A model generated the notes under the pieces. That model saw only the letters and a list, made by a program, of their open reading frames with translations, made no database searches and was not told the origin of the DNA. From Streptomyces griseoruber (lineage in GTDB: Bacteria; Actinomycetota; Actinomycetes; Streptomycetales; Streptomycetaceae): 64,000 nucleotides of DNA. Positions 57,305 to 64,000 of this stretch are shown one piece after another. A program made the translations under genes and the position numbers. Each line of letters begins with the position of its first letter. Position 1 is the first letter of the stretch. The DNA lies in the NCBI RefSeq assembly GCF_001514205.1, contig NZ_KQ948769.1, forward strand, positions 339,747 through 403,746. Direction: 5' to 3'.

Positions 57305-58018
57305 TCAGCCCTGAGGGCGCCGCCGGGTCCACCACAGGCCGGCCGCGCCTGCCGTGAGCAGGGCGACCCCGGTCGCGCCGAGGGGCAGCAGGTCCTGCCC
57401 GACGCCCGTCTTCGGCAGCTCGTCGCCGCCGGGTGCCGCGGGGGTGTTGTCCGTGCCGAGCAGCAGCGGGGTGGCGGGGGCGTTCGGCGACGGGTTCGTC
57501 GTACCGAACGGCACCGGGCCCTGCTGCCAGAACGTCTTCTTCCCGTCGGCGCTCTGCACGGGCAGACAGATCTTTCCGGTCCTGTCGAGATCGAAGGTGG
57601 CGTCGACCGAGTACGACTTCGAGTCGCCCGCCGCGAGCTGGTCGATGGCGCAGGAGAAACCGCTGTGGGAACCGTCCGGGAGATCCTTCTCGGCGATCGC
57701 CGTGCAGCCTTCGGCGTTTTTCACCGTGAGGCCGTCGAATCCGACGATCCACACCCGGATCTTTCCGCTGTCCTTGGTTCCCCCGTTCTTCACCGTGGCG
57801 ATGAGAGATGTCTTACCGGAGCTGTTGTCGACCGAGATCCGCTCGGGCAGCAGCGTGGTCAGTTCCACGCCCGCCGGAGCCTCGTCGACGGCCTTTCCCC
57901 CCTTGTCGCTGCCGGGCCCCGGGTCGTCCGCGCCGGCCGGGGCGGAGAGGATCAGCACCGCCGCGAAAGAAGCGGCGGCCAGTGAGCCGGTGATGGTCGC
58001 CGAACGGCGAGAACTCAT
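57305..58018 (-). CDS. Sortase-anchored surface protein (LPKTG)
   Basis: A 237-residue exported protein. An N-terminal signal (SLAAASFAAVLILSAPAGA) is followed by a beta-rich domain with two Cys (EGCTAIAEKDLPDGSHSGFS then C) and a third in KICLPVQ. A Pro-rich stretch leads to DELPKTG, a hydrophobic segment and RRRPQG, the complete cell-wall sorting signal. Sortase would cleave between Thr and Gly and link it to peptidoglycan. ATG 58018 has AGGGGGG upstream. No sortase gene is nearby. Function of the external domain is unknown. Confidence 0.9.
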   Translation of the reverse strand: MSSRRSATITGSLAAASFAAVLILSAPAGADDPGPGSDKGGKAVDEAPAGVELTTLLPERISVDNSSGKTSLIATVKNGGTKDSGKIRVWIVGFDGLTVKNAEGCTAIAEKDLPDGSHSGFSCAIDQLAAGDSKSYSVDATFDLDRTGKICLPVQSADGKKTFWQQGPVPFGTTNPSPNAPATPLLLGTDNTPAAPGGDELPKTGVGQDLLPLGATGVALLTAGAAGLWWTRRRPQG

Positions 58019-58161
58019 GTTCGTCCCCCCTTGGCCGCGTCAGAATGCGCAGTACTTGAAGAGGTACCACAAGATTTCTCCGCACTATGCAGGTACGCCG
58101 CGAAGTGTGACCATTGTGTTGGCGGTACGGGAAGGGGAGGGGGCGCAGGGAATTGCCGGGA

Positions 58162-59784
58162 ATGGGGGGGAGTCCGAGAGACCCGAGGAGCTCGGTGAAT
58201 TCCGGGAATCCCGAGAATCCGGGGAGCCGGGGGAATCCGGGGAATTCGGTGCGTGGCGGTGTTCCGGGTCTGCTGGTGGCGGGGCGCTACCGGCTGGTCG
58301 AGAGTATCGGCCAGGGGGGAATGGGACGGGTGTGGCGGGCCACCGACCACGTGCTCGACCGGCAGGTCGCCGTGAAGGAGATGCGGATCGACGGCCTCGA
58401 CCCCGAGGACGGCCGCACCCGCCGCGAGCGCACCCTGCGCGAGGCCCGGGCCACCGCCCGGATCGACCACCCCAACGTGGTGCGCGTCTACGACGTCGTC
58501 GACGAGGGCGAACGCCTGTGGATCGTCATGGAACTGGTGGCCAGCCGCTCGCTGGAGCGGGTCATGGCCGAGGAGGGGCCGCTGCGGCCGCGCGAGACGG
58601 CCAGGATCGGTCTGGGGCTGGTGGAGGCGCTGCGGCAGGTGCACGCGGGGGGCGTCCTGCACCGGGACATCAAGCCGGGGAACGTGCTGGTGGAGCGGGG
58701 CGGGCGGGTCGTCCTCACCGACTTCGGCATCGCGGCGATCCAGGACGCCAAGGCGCTGACCATGGTCGGCATGCTGGTCGGCTCCCCGGACTACATGGCA
58801 CCCGAGCGGATCTCGGGCCGCCCGCAGGGACCGCCGTCCGATGTCTGGTCCCTCGGCGCGACCCTCTGCGCGGCCCTGGCCGGCCACTCCCCGTTCTCCC
58901 GCGACACCACACTGGCGACGCTGCACGCGGTCCTCTACGAGGAGCCCCGGCTCCCGGCCGGTGCGGGCCCGCTGACCGACGTCCTGCGCGCCCTCCTGGA
59001 GAAGACCCCGCAGGCCCGCCCCTCCCTGCCCGCCCTGGCGGAGTCCCTCCGCGCGGTGGCCCACCCGGACGAACCCCCGACCCGCGCCCTGCGCAGCCCC
59101 ACCCGTCCGGAGCTCCCGGACGGCTCGGGTGAACGGCCCCCGGAAGGTGCGCCTTCCGGTCCCGCCGTTGCCTCCAGGGGGAGGAGCCGGGTCGTCGCCG
59201 GGACCGGGGTCGTCGCCGTGGTCGTCGGCGTCGTACTCGCACTGGCGCCCTGGTCGGGCGGGGACGGGGACCAGGCGGGCGGCGGGGCCTCGCCGAAGCC
59301 GTCACCGTCCCCGACCTCGTCCCCCTCGGCCACCGTCGAGGGGACGTCCGGGCCGCCGAGTCCGGCGCCGGGTGCGCACCAGGAGGCCGGGGGGTTCGCC
59401 TGGGCGACCCCCCAGGGCTGGCGGCGGGACGTGAAGACGGGCGCGGAGGTGCACTACACCTCGCCCGACGGCACCCAGGAACTCGCCGCCAAGTCCTCCC
59501 TCGCCCGTGGCGATCTGATGGACACCTGGCGGACCTCCGAGCAGAACGCCCGGCAGGGCGGGGACTACCGCAAGATCCGCCTGGAGGAGACGACGTACAA
59601 AGGCCGCCCGGCGGTCGTCTGGGAGTACACCTTCACGCTCCGCGGCGCCCGCTGGCACGCCCGGCTGCTCGGCTTCGACCAGGCCGGGAAGTCGTACCAG
59701 ATCAACACCTGGTACCGGCCGGCGGTGGAGGCGGCCGCCCTGAAGACGTACGACGAGGTGAAGGAGAGCTTCACGGTGCTCTGA
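58162..59784 (+). CDS. Membrane-anchored serine/threonine protein kinase
   Basis: About 540 residues. The kinase domain covers residues 35-290 with ESIGQGGMGRVWRA, VAVKEMRID, LHRDIKPGNVLVE, LTDFGIAAI, GSPDYMAPERI and SDVWSLGATL, all catalytic residues present. A Pro-rich linker, one membrane span near 343-365 (VVAGTGVVAVVVGVVLALAP) and an external domain of about 120 residues (WATPQGWRRDVKTGAEVHYT onward) follow. The N-terminal 35 residues are low-complexity (NPENPGSRGNPGN). The start is uncertain: ATG 58162 or a GTG at 58114. The external domain is the probable sensor; it is not a PASTA domain. Confidence 0.92.
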   Translation: MGGSPRDPRSSVNSGNPENPGSRGNPGNSVRGGVPGLLVAGRYRLVESIGQGGMGRVWRATDHVLDRQVAVKEMRIDGLDPEDGRTRRERTLREARATARIDHPNVVRVYDVVDEGERLWIVMELVASRSLERVMAEEGPLRPRETARIGLGLVEALRQVHAGGVLHRDIKPGNVLVERGGRVVLTDFGIAAIQDAKALTMVGMLVGSPDYMAPERISGRPQGPPSDVWSLGATLCAALAGHSPFSRDTTLATLHAVLYEEPRLPAGAGPLTDVLRALLEKTPQARPSLPALAESLRAVAHPDEPPTRALRSPTRPELPDGSGERPPEGAPSGPAVASRGRSRVVAGTGVVAVVVGVVLALAPWSGGDGDQAGGGASPKPSPSPTSSPSATVEGTSGPPSPAPGAHQEAGGFAWATPQGWRRDVKTGAEVHYTSPDGTQELAAKSSLARGDLMDTWRTSEQNARQGGDYRKIRLEETTYKGRPAVVWEYTFTLRGARWHARLLGFDQAGKSYQINTWYRPAVEAAALKTYDEVKESFTVL

Positions 59785-59837
59785 CTTGCGCGAGGGCGAG
59801 CGCCGCCCCCCGGCGACCCGCATGACACACTCATCCC

Positions 59838-60326
59838 ATGCGCGTGTATCTCGGCTCGGACCATGCCGGCTTCGAACTCAAGAACCACCTCGTCGAATGG
59901 CTCAGGGCGGCGGGCCACGACCCGGTCGACTGCGGCCCCCACATCTACGACGCCCAGGACGACTACCCGCCCTTCTGCCTCCGCGCCGCGGAGCGGACGG
60001 CCGCGGACAAGGACGCCCTCGGCATCGTGATCGGCGGCTCCGGCAACGGTGAGCAGATCGCCGCGAACAAGGTGAAGGGCGTCCGTGCGGCCCTCGCCTG
60101 GAGCGAGGAGACCGCGTCCCTCGGCCGCCAGCACAACGACGCCAACGTCGTCGCCGTCGGCGCCCGGATGCACACCACGGACGAGGCCACCAGGTTCGTC
60201 GAGACCTTCCTCGCCACCCCGTTCTCGGGCGACGAGCGCCACATCCGCCGCATCGACATGCTCGCCGACTACGAGACGAGCGGCGACCTCCCGGCCATCC
60301 CGGCCCACCACCCGCAGCAGGACTGA
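59838..60326 (+). CDS. rpiB: Ribose-5-phosphate isomerase B
   Basis: A 162-residue RpiB/LacAB-family isomerase interconverting ribose 5-phosphate and ribulose 5-phosphate. MRVYLGSDHAGFELKNHL opens the protein, GIVIGGSGNGEQIAANKV forms the anion-hole loop, and WSEETASLGRQHNDANVVAV and HIRRIDMLADYE follow. Ser/Gly in GGSGNG replaces the catalytic Cys seen in E. coli RpiB, as in actinobacterial forms that use a Glu base. No strong ribosome site is seen; CACACT 6 bases upstream leaves a leaderless start possible. Confidence 0.93.
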   Translation: MRVYLGSDHAGFELKNHLVEWLRAAGHDPVDCGPHIYDAQDDYPPFCLRAAERTAADKDALGIVIGGSGNGEQIAANKVKGVRAALAWSEETASLGRQHNDANVVAVGARMHTTDEATRFVETFLATPFSGDERHIRRIDMLADYETSGDLPAIPAHHPQQD

Positions 60327-60395
60327 GACCGGCAGGGCAGGAGGGGAGGGGGTCCGAGGACCCCTTCTCTCCCACCGAGGAAGGACACGGCGACC

Positions 60396-61205
60396 GTGCC
60401 AGAGGGGCACACGATTCACCGGCTGGCGCTGGACTACGGTGACCGGTTCCGCGGAACGGCACCCCGGGTGACCAGTCCCCAGGGCAAGTTCTCCGACGCC
60501 GCCGCACTCCTGGACGGCGCCGACCTCACCGGCACCGAAGCCCACGGCAAGCACCTCTTCCTCGGTTTCCGCGACGACGAGTGGATCCACATCCACCTCG
60601 GCCTCTTCGGCAAGGTCGCCTTCGGCCCCGCCCCCGCGCCCCCGCCCACCGACACCGTCCGCCTCCGCCTCGCGCACGCCACCGCCTACGTCGACCTGCG
60701 CGGCCCCACGACCTGCGCCCTCGTCACCGACGCCGAGAAACAGGCCATACACGCCCGTCTCGGCCCCGACCCGCTGCGCACCGACGCCGACCCCGCCACG
60801 GCGTACGCCCGCGTCTCCCGCAGCCGTACGACGATCGCCGCGCTCCTCATGGACCAGAAGGTCATCGCCGGCGTCGGCAACGTCTACCGCGCCGAGGTCC
60901 TCTTCCGGCACCACATCGACCCGTACCGCCCGGGCCGGGACATCACCCCCGCCGAGTGGGACGCGATCTGGGCCGACCTCGTCGCCCTCATGCGCGAGGG
61001 CGTCCGCAACAACCGCATCGACACCGTCCGCCCCGAGCACACCCCCGAGGCGATGGGCCGCCCGCCGCGCGTCGACGACCACGGCGGCGAGGTGTACGTC
61101 TACCGCCGGGCCACCCTGCCCTGCCACCTCTGCGGCGACGGGATCCGCACCGCCGACCTCGCCGCCCGCAACCTCTTCTGGTGCCCCACCTGCCAGCAGA
61201 ACTGA
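60396..61205 (+). CDS. Fpg/Nei-family DNA glycosylase (endonuclease VIII type)
   Basis: A 269-residue base-excision repair enzyme with glycosylase and AP-lyase activity. The N-terminus MPEGHTIHRLA gives the catalytic Pro and Glu after Met removal, PEGHT being typical of the Nei branch. The helix-two-turn-helix is LLMDQKVIAGVGNVYRAEVL, and the C-terminal zinc finger is CHLCGDGIRTAD followed by FWCPTCQ. Conserved basic and Asn residues for DNA contact are present (RNNRIDT). GTG 60396 has AGGAAGG 11 bases upstream. It repairs oxidised pyrimidines. Confidence 0.94.
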   Translation: MPEGHTIHRLALDYGDRFRGTAPRVTSPQGKFSDAAALLDGADLTGTEAHGKHLFLGFRDDEWIHIHLGLFGKVAFGPAPAPPPTDTVRLRLAHATAYVDLRGPTTCALVTDAEKQAIHARLGPDPLRTDADPATAYARVSRSRTTIAALLMDQKVIAGVGNVYRAEVLFRHHIDPYRPGRDITPAEWDAIWADLVALMREGVRNNRIDTVRPEHTPEAMGRPPRVDDHGGEVYVYRRATLPCHLCGDGIRTADLAARNLFWCPTCQQN

Positions 61206-61219
61206 AGACCGGCGAGGTC

Positions 61220-62515
61220 TCAGAACCCGTGCGGCAGCCAGGGCGCCACCGCCGACCCGAACCCCGCGGCGGCCGCCGCCAGCGCCCCCTCCCGCAGTTC
61301 GCGCACCCGGCCGGCCGCCCCGAGCGCGGCCAGGCTCACCCCGCCCAGATACGCCGCCCCCAGCTCCCGCACCGACACGGCGAGGTCGGCCGCGTCCGTC
61401 GTACGTGCGCACACCGCGCCCTTCGGATCGCCGGACAGCCGCCAACGCCCCGAGTTCCACGGGCAGAACGCGTCCTCGACCTCCAGCACCACGTCCACCG
61501 GCGCCTGGTACGTCCGCGCCTGGAGCGCCGCGCCCAGGTCCACCAGCCGTACGTACAACTGGTCCCGCACCCGCAGCTCGCACCGGCGGATGTCGGACAC
61601 CTGGTACTGCCACGCCTCGTCCAGCGGCCGCCCCCGCACCTTCAGCGAGCTCGTCAGGTCGATCCCGAACAGGAACCGCCACAGCGCCGCCTCCGACACC
61701 GGGTCCAGCGCCGCGAGATCCTGGAGCTGCACCTGACCGTTGTGCCCGCTGTCCGTGTACCGCGGCCGCACCCGGAAGCGGACGAAACCGGTCACCCGCC
61801 CCTCGTGCTCCGCGAGCACACATTGCAAAGGCGACGCCCCGTCCCGCTCGGTCTCCGCCCCCAGCATCGCCAGCCCCTCCCAGCCGGGCCGCCGGCCGAG
61901 CATCCCGGGCCGCAGGGCCACCGTGCGCGCGTACACCGCCTCGCAGGTGTCCAGCGTGGCGCGCGGATCGGCGTACGTCAGGCGTACGTCGTCCGTACCG
62001 GCCGGTACGGACAGGCGCACCCGGCCGGTGTCGATCTCGGCGTGCAGACCGAAGGTCGCCGCCGCGTAGCCGAACCGGCCGTAGATCACCGGCTCCGAGG
62101 CCGTCAGGACGGCGAGCGGCTCGCCCCGGTCCCGGACGTCGTCCAACTGCCGCCGCATCATGGACGTCAGCAGCCCGCGCCGCCGGTGGGTGGCGCTCAC
62201 CGCGACCATCGTCACGCCCGCCGCCGGCACCGAGGCCCCGCCCGGCACGGTCAGCCGGAAGTCGAACGCCCCCGCCGTGCCGACCGGCTCCCCGCCGTCC
62301 CAGGCGCCGAGGGACCGCTCGCAGGGGGTGAGCCGGCGCCACAGCTCCCGTTCCTCGGCCGACTCCGCGACCCCGCCGAAGGCGCGCAGCAGCACGTCGT
62401 ACCACCGGTCCCAGTCCTCGGACCGCAGCACGCGCAGCTCGGCCCCCGGGACCGTGGCAGCGCCAGAAGAGGTCGCGCGGCCCGTAGACCCTGTCGTCGT
62501 CGCCCCAGTCGTCAT
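61220..62515 (-). CDS. Eis-like GNAT-family N-acetyltransferase
   Basis: A 431-residue protein of the Eis type: two GNAT domains and a sterol-carrier-like C-terminal domain. The acetyl-CoA loop is VSATHRRRGLLTSMMRRQLD with the R/Q-x-x-G-x-G/A pattern. LTASEPVIYGRFGYAAATFG and VDLGAALQARTY are further family blocks, and the C-terminus F/GF (WLPHGF) provides the catalytic carboxylate in Eis. Such enzymes acetylate amines of aminoglycosides or peptides. The Thr/Gly-rich N-terminus (MTTGATTTGS) is probably unstructured. Converges on the nei-type gene. Confidence 0.88.
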   Translation of the reverse strand: MTTGATTTGSTGRATSSGAATVPGAELRVLRSEDWDRWYDVLLRAFGGVAESAEERELWRRLTPCERSLGAWDGGEPVGTAGAFDFRLTVPGGASVPAAGVTMVAVSATHRRRGLLTSMMRRQLDDVRDRGEPLAVLTASEPVIYGRFGYAAATFGLHAEIDTGRVRLSVPAGTDDVRLTYADPRATLDTCEAVYARTVALRPGMLGRRPGWEGLAMLGAETERDGASPLQCVLAEHEGRVTGFVRFRVRPRYTDSGHNGQVQLQDLAALDPVSEAALWRFLFGIDLTSSLKVRGRPLDEAWQYQVSDIRRCELRVRDQLYVRLVDLGAALQARTYQAPVDVVLEVEDAFCPWNSGRWRLSGDPKGAVCARTTDAADLAVSVRELGAAYLGGVSLAALGAAGRVRELREGALAAAAAGFGSAVAPWLPHGF

Positions 62516-62663
62516 GCGTCCATGCCTAGCAGCCCAATGCGGGACGAGCCAGGGAATTTCTCCCTCCGTGCCACGTGAGCGCTTTCCATGAAGTTCACTG
62601 TGAAGTTGAACCTCGGACGGGGGACAAGTGGGACCTCCCGTGCCAAGCGGTGGGTTGGATGGA

Positions 62664-62669
62664 TAGGGT
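62664..62669 (+). promoter_or_regulatory. -10 element ahead of the SpoIIE-type phosphatase gene
   Basis: TAGGGT fits TANNNT and ends 9 bases before ATG 62679, so the leader would be only about 3 bases. No ribosome site is seen. Confidence 0.45.
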
Positions 62670-62678
62670 CCCGAACTA

Positions 62679-63869
62679 ATGGCAGAAGGACGACAGCGGC
62701 GCGCGGAAGCCGAGACGTTGACGGCCCGGTTGAAGCACATGATGCACCGGGTCCGCACCGGCGTGCGCCGAAGCGCCGTCGACTACTTCCGCGGCGACGG
62801 TTCGGACTGGATCGCGCTGGCCTTCCTGTTGCTCACCGTCCCGCTGATCGCGGCCACCACCCTCGCCAACTCGGTGTGGTGCTCACCGGCCGCGCTGGTC
62901 CTGCCGATCGTCGCCGGCGGTCTGCTGCTGCGCCCCTCCAGCCTGCTCGGTCTGTACGCGGCGGCGGCCACCGCGCTGATCGTCGAGTCCGTCCAGCTCG
63001 GCCCGTACACCCAGGGGCCGTCCCGGGTCACCCCGGGCGTGGTCCTGGTCGTGGCCGCATGCGGTTTCTTCGGCCTGCTCATCGCCCAGTTCCGCAGCCG
63101 GGTCGGCGTGCCCTGGAGACGCGGCGGCACCATGCTCTTCGACCTGCGCGAACGCATCCGGGTCCAGAGCAAGCTGCCGAAGCTGCCGCACGGCTGGCAC
63201 CGCGAGATGGCCCTGCGCCCGGCCGGCGGCCAGTCCTTCTCCGGTGACTTCGTCGTCGCGGCCCGCACCAACGGCGGCCGCACCATGGAGGTCGTCCTGA
63301 CGGACGTCTCCGGCAAGGGCATGGACGCCGGATCGCGGGCGTTGTTGTTGTCGGGTGCCTTCGGCGGCCTGCTGGGCTCCCTGCCCCCGCACGCCTTCCT
63401 CCCGGCCGCCAACGGCTACCTGCTCCGCCAGGACTGGGACGAGGGCTTCGCCACCTCCATCCACCTCGTCCTGGACCTCGACTCCGGCGACTACGAGCTC
63501 TACTCGGCCGGACACCCGCCGGGCCTCCAGCTCAGCGCGGGCAGCGGCCGCTGGGAGGAGAAGGCCGCCGAGGGCCCCCTCCTCGGCGTCTACGAGGGCG
63601 CCCAGTTCGACCCCGTGAAGGGCTCCCTGCGCCCCGGAGACGTCCTGATGCTCTTCACCGACGGCCTGGTGGAGACCTCCGATCGCGACATCGTCGAGGG
63701 CATCGACCGCCTCACCGGCGAGGCGGACCGCTATGTCGCCGGCGGCTTCCAGGGCGCCGCGTGGCACCTCATCGAGGCGGTCGCCAAGGACGTCAACGAT
63801 GACCGGGCGCTGCTGCTGGTGTGCCGCGAAGGCCCGACGACGGCGGCGGCGGCGACTCCGGTCCACTGA
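62679..63869 (+). CDS. Membrane PP2C-type phosphatase (SpoIIE/RsbU family)
   Basis: A 396-residue protein. About four membrane segments occupy residues 46-145 (WIALAFLLLTVPLIAATTL, PAALVLPIVAGGLLL, GVVLVVAACGFFGLLIAQF). A cytoplasmic SpoIIE phosphatase domain follows with SGDFVVAART, VLTDVSGKGMDAGSRALLLS, LYSAGHPPGLQL and DVLMLFTDGLVETSD, which hold the metal-binding Asp residues. Such enzymes dephosphorylate anti-sigma-factor antagonists and so activate stress sigma factors. No antagonist or anti-sigma kinase gene is adjacent in the window. The gene may be nearly leaderless. Confidence 0.93.
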   Translation: MAEGRQRRAEAETLTARLKHMMHRVRTGVRRSAVDYFRGDGSDWIALAFLLLTVPLIAATTLANSVWCSPAALVLPIVAGGLLLRPSSLLGLYAAAATALIVESVQLGPYTQGPSRVTPGVVLVVAACGFFGLLIAQFRSRVGVPWRRGGTMLFDLRERIRVQSKLPKLPHGWHREMALRPAGGQSFSGDFVVAARTNGGRTMEVVLTDVSGKGMDAGSRALLLSGAFGGLLGSLPPHAFLPAANGYLLRQDWDEGFATSIHLVLDLDSGDYELYSAGHPPGLQLSAGSGRWEEKAAEGPLLGVYEGAQFDPVKGSLRPGDVLMLFTDGLVETSDRDIVEGIDRLTGEADRYVAGGFQGAAWHLIEAVAKDVNDDRALLLVCREGPTTAAAATPVH

Positions 63870-63940
63870 CCGTCCGTTTGTGCCACCCCTGTAACTACTG
63901 CCGCTTCGCGATTGCATCGGCCTTCGGGGACTTGCTACAG

Positions 63941-64000
63941 ATGGAGGTGCGTACGGTCACGGACGTGACAGACAGACCTCACCGGGGGAGGCGGTTTCGG
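63941..64000 (+). CDS. Possible start of a gene running off the right edge
   Basis: ATG 63941 opens a frame that stays open to the window end (20 codons, MEVRTVTDVTDR...). GTG 63947 in the same frame is an alternative. TTGCAT and TACAGA with an 18-base gap lie just upstream of it. The evidence is thin and the frame is too short to recognise. Confidence 0.25.
   Translation, partial: MEVRTVTDVTDRPHRGRRFR

Noticed and set aside
1..64000. tRNA, rRNA, CRISPR arrays, insertion sequences, phage genes, integrases
   Set aside because: Read through on both strands without finding any; the repeats seen are short tandem repeats or hairpins.

Overview
This 64-kb window is chromosomal DNA of a Streptomyces or very close relative. 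The GC content is very high and third codon positions are almost always G or C. GTG starts, 4-base ATGA/GTGA gene overlaps and leaderless genes are common, and the gene families are typical of the genus (PknG-GlnX-GlnH, CsnR-type chitosan oligosaccharide uptake, AfsR-like regulator, paired M1 aminopeptidases, several ECF sigma and kinase/phosphatase genes). I see no tRNA, rRNA, insertion sequence, prophage or CRISPR array. The region reads as ordinary core chromosome rather than an island.

Left part, 1-13.3 kb, nearly all minus strand. The first operon runs glnX, glnH, an unrecognised coiled-coil-like protein and pknG (cut by the left edge). This is the amino-acid-sensing module that in actinobacteria couples external Glu/Asp to TCA-cycle flux. 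Next comes a sugar operon with ROK repressor, binding protein, two permeases, GH4 hydrolase and BadF-type kinase. It has the gene order and the AGGAAAGTTTCCT operator of the csnR-K chitosan-oligosaccharide system.

Middle part, 13.3-44.2 kb. A secreted protein, an MscS channel and an HNH protein are followed by a tightly overlapped operon of ECF sigma, zinc-finger anti-sigma and ABC exporter. Then come a small ORF plus malQ, a leaderless small membrane protein, and a 1029-residue AfsR-like regulator. Further right are aminopeptidase N, a cold-shock protein with a DEAD-box helicase downstream, a DUF1203 protein, asd, a second ECF sigma with a membrane partner, a large secreted S8 protease, a leaderless Nudix gene, a Tat-exported metallophosphoesterase, a GT4 glycosyltransferase and an AbiEi/nuclease-like protein.

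Right part, 44.3-64 kb. A second aminopeptidase N is followed by a DsbA-like protein and a methyltransferase. Then comes an organosulfur uptake and desulfonation operon (binding protein, permease, ATPase, FMN monooxygenase, TauD dioxygenase). An 8-codon, three-cysteine leaderless ORF lies ahead of it, with a ROK regulator further upstream that has its own short leader peptide. BioY, a FAD oxidoreductase behind a long inverted repeat, an LPKTG surface protein, a Ser/Thr kinase, RpiB, a Nei-type glycosylase, an Eis-like acetyltransferase and a SpoIIE-type phosphatase complete the window.

The most interesting signal is the sulfur locus at 49.5-55.1 kb. Two different small leader peptides, both with promoter spacing that implies leaderless transcripts, bracket a ROK regulator. 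This looks like a layered cysteine- or sulfate-responsive attenuation system.
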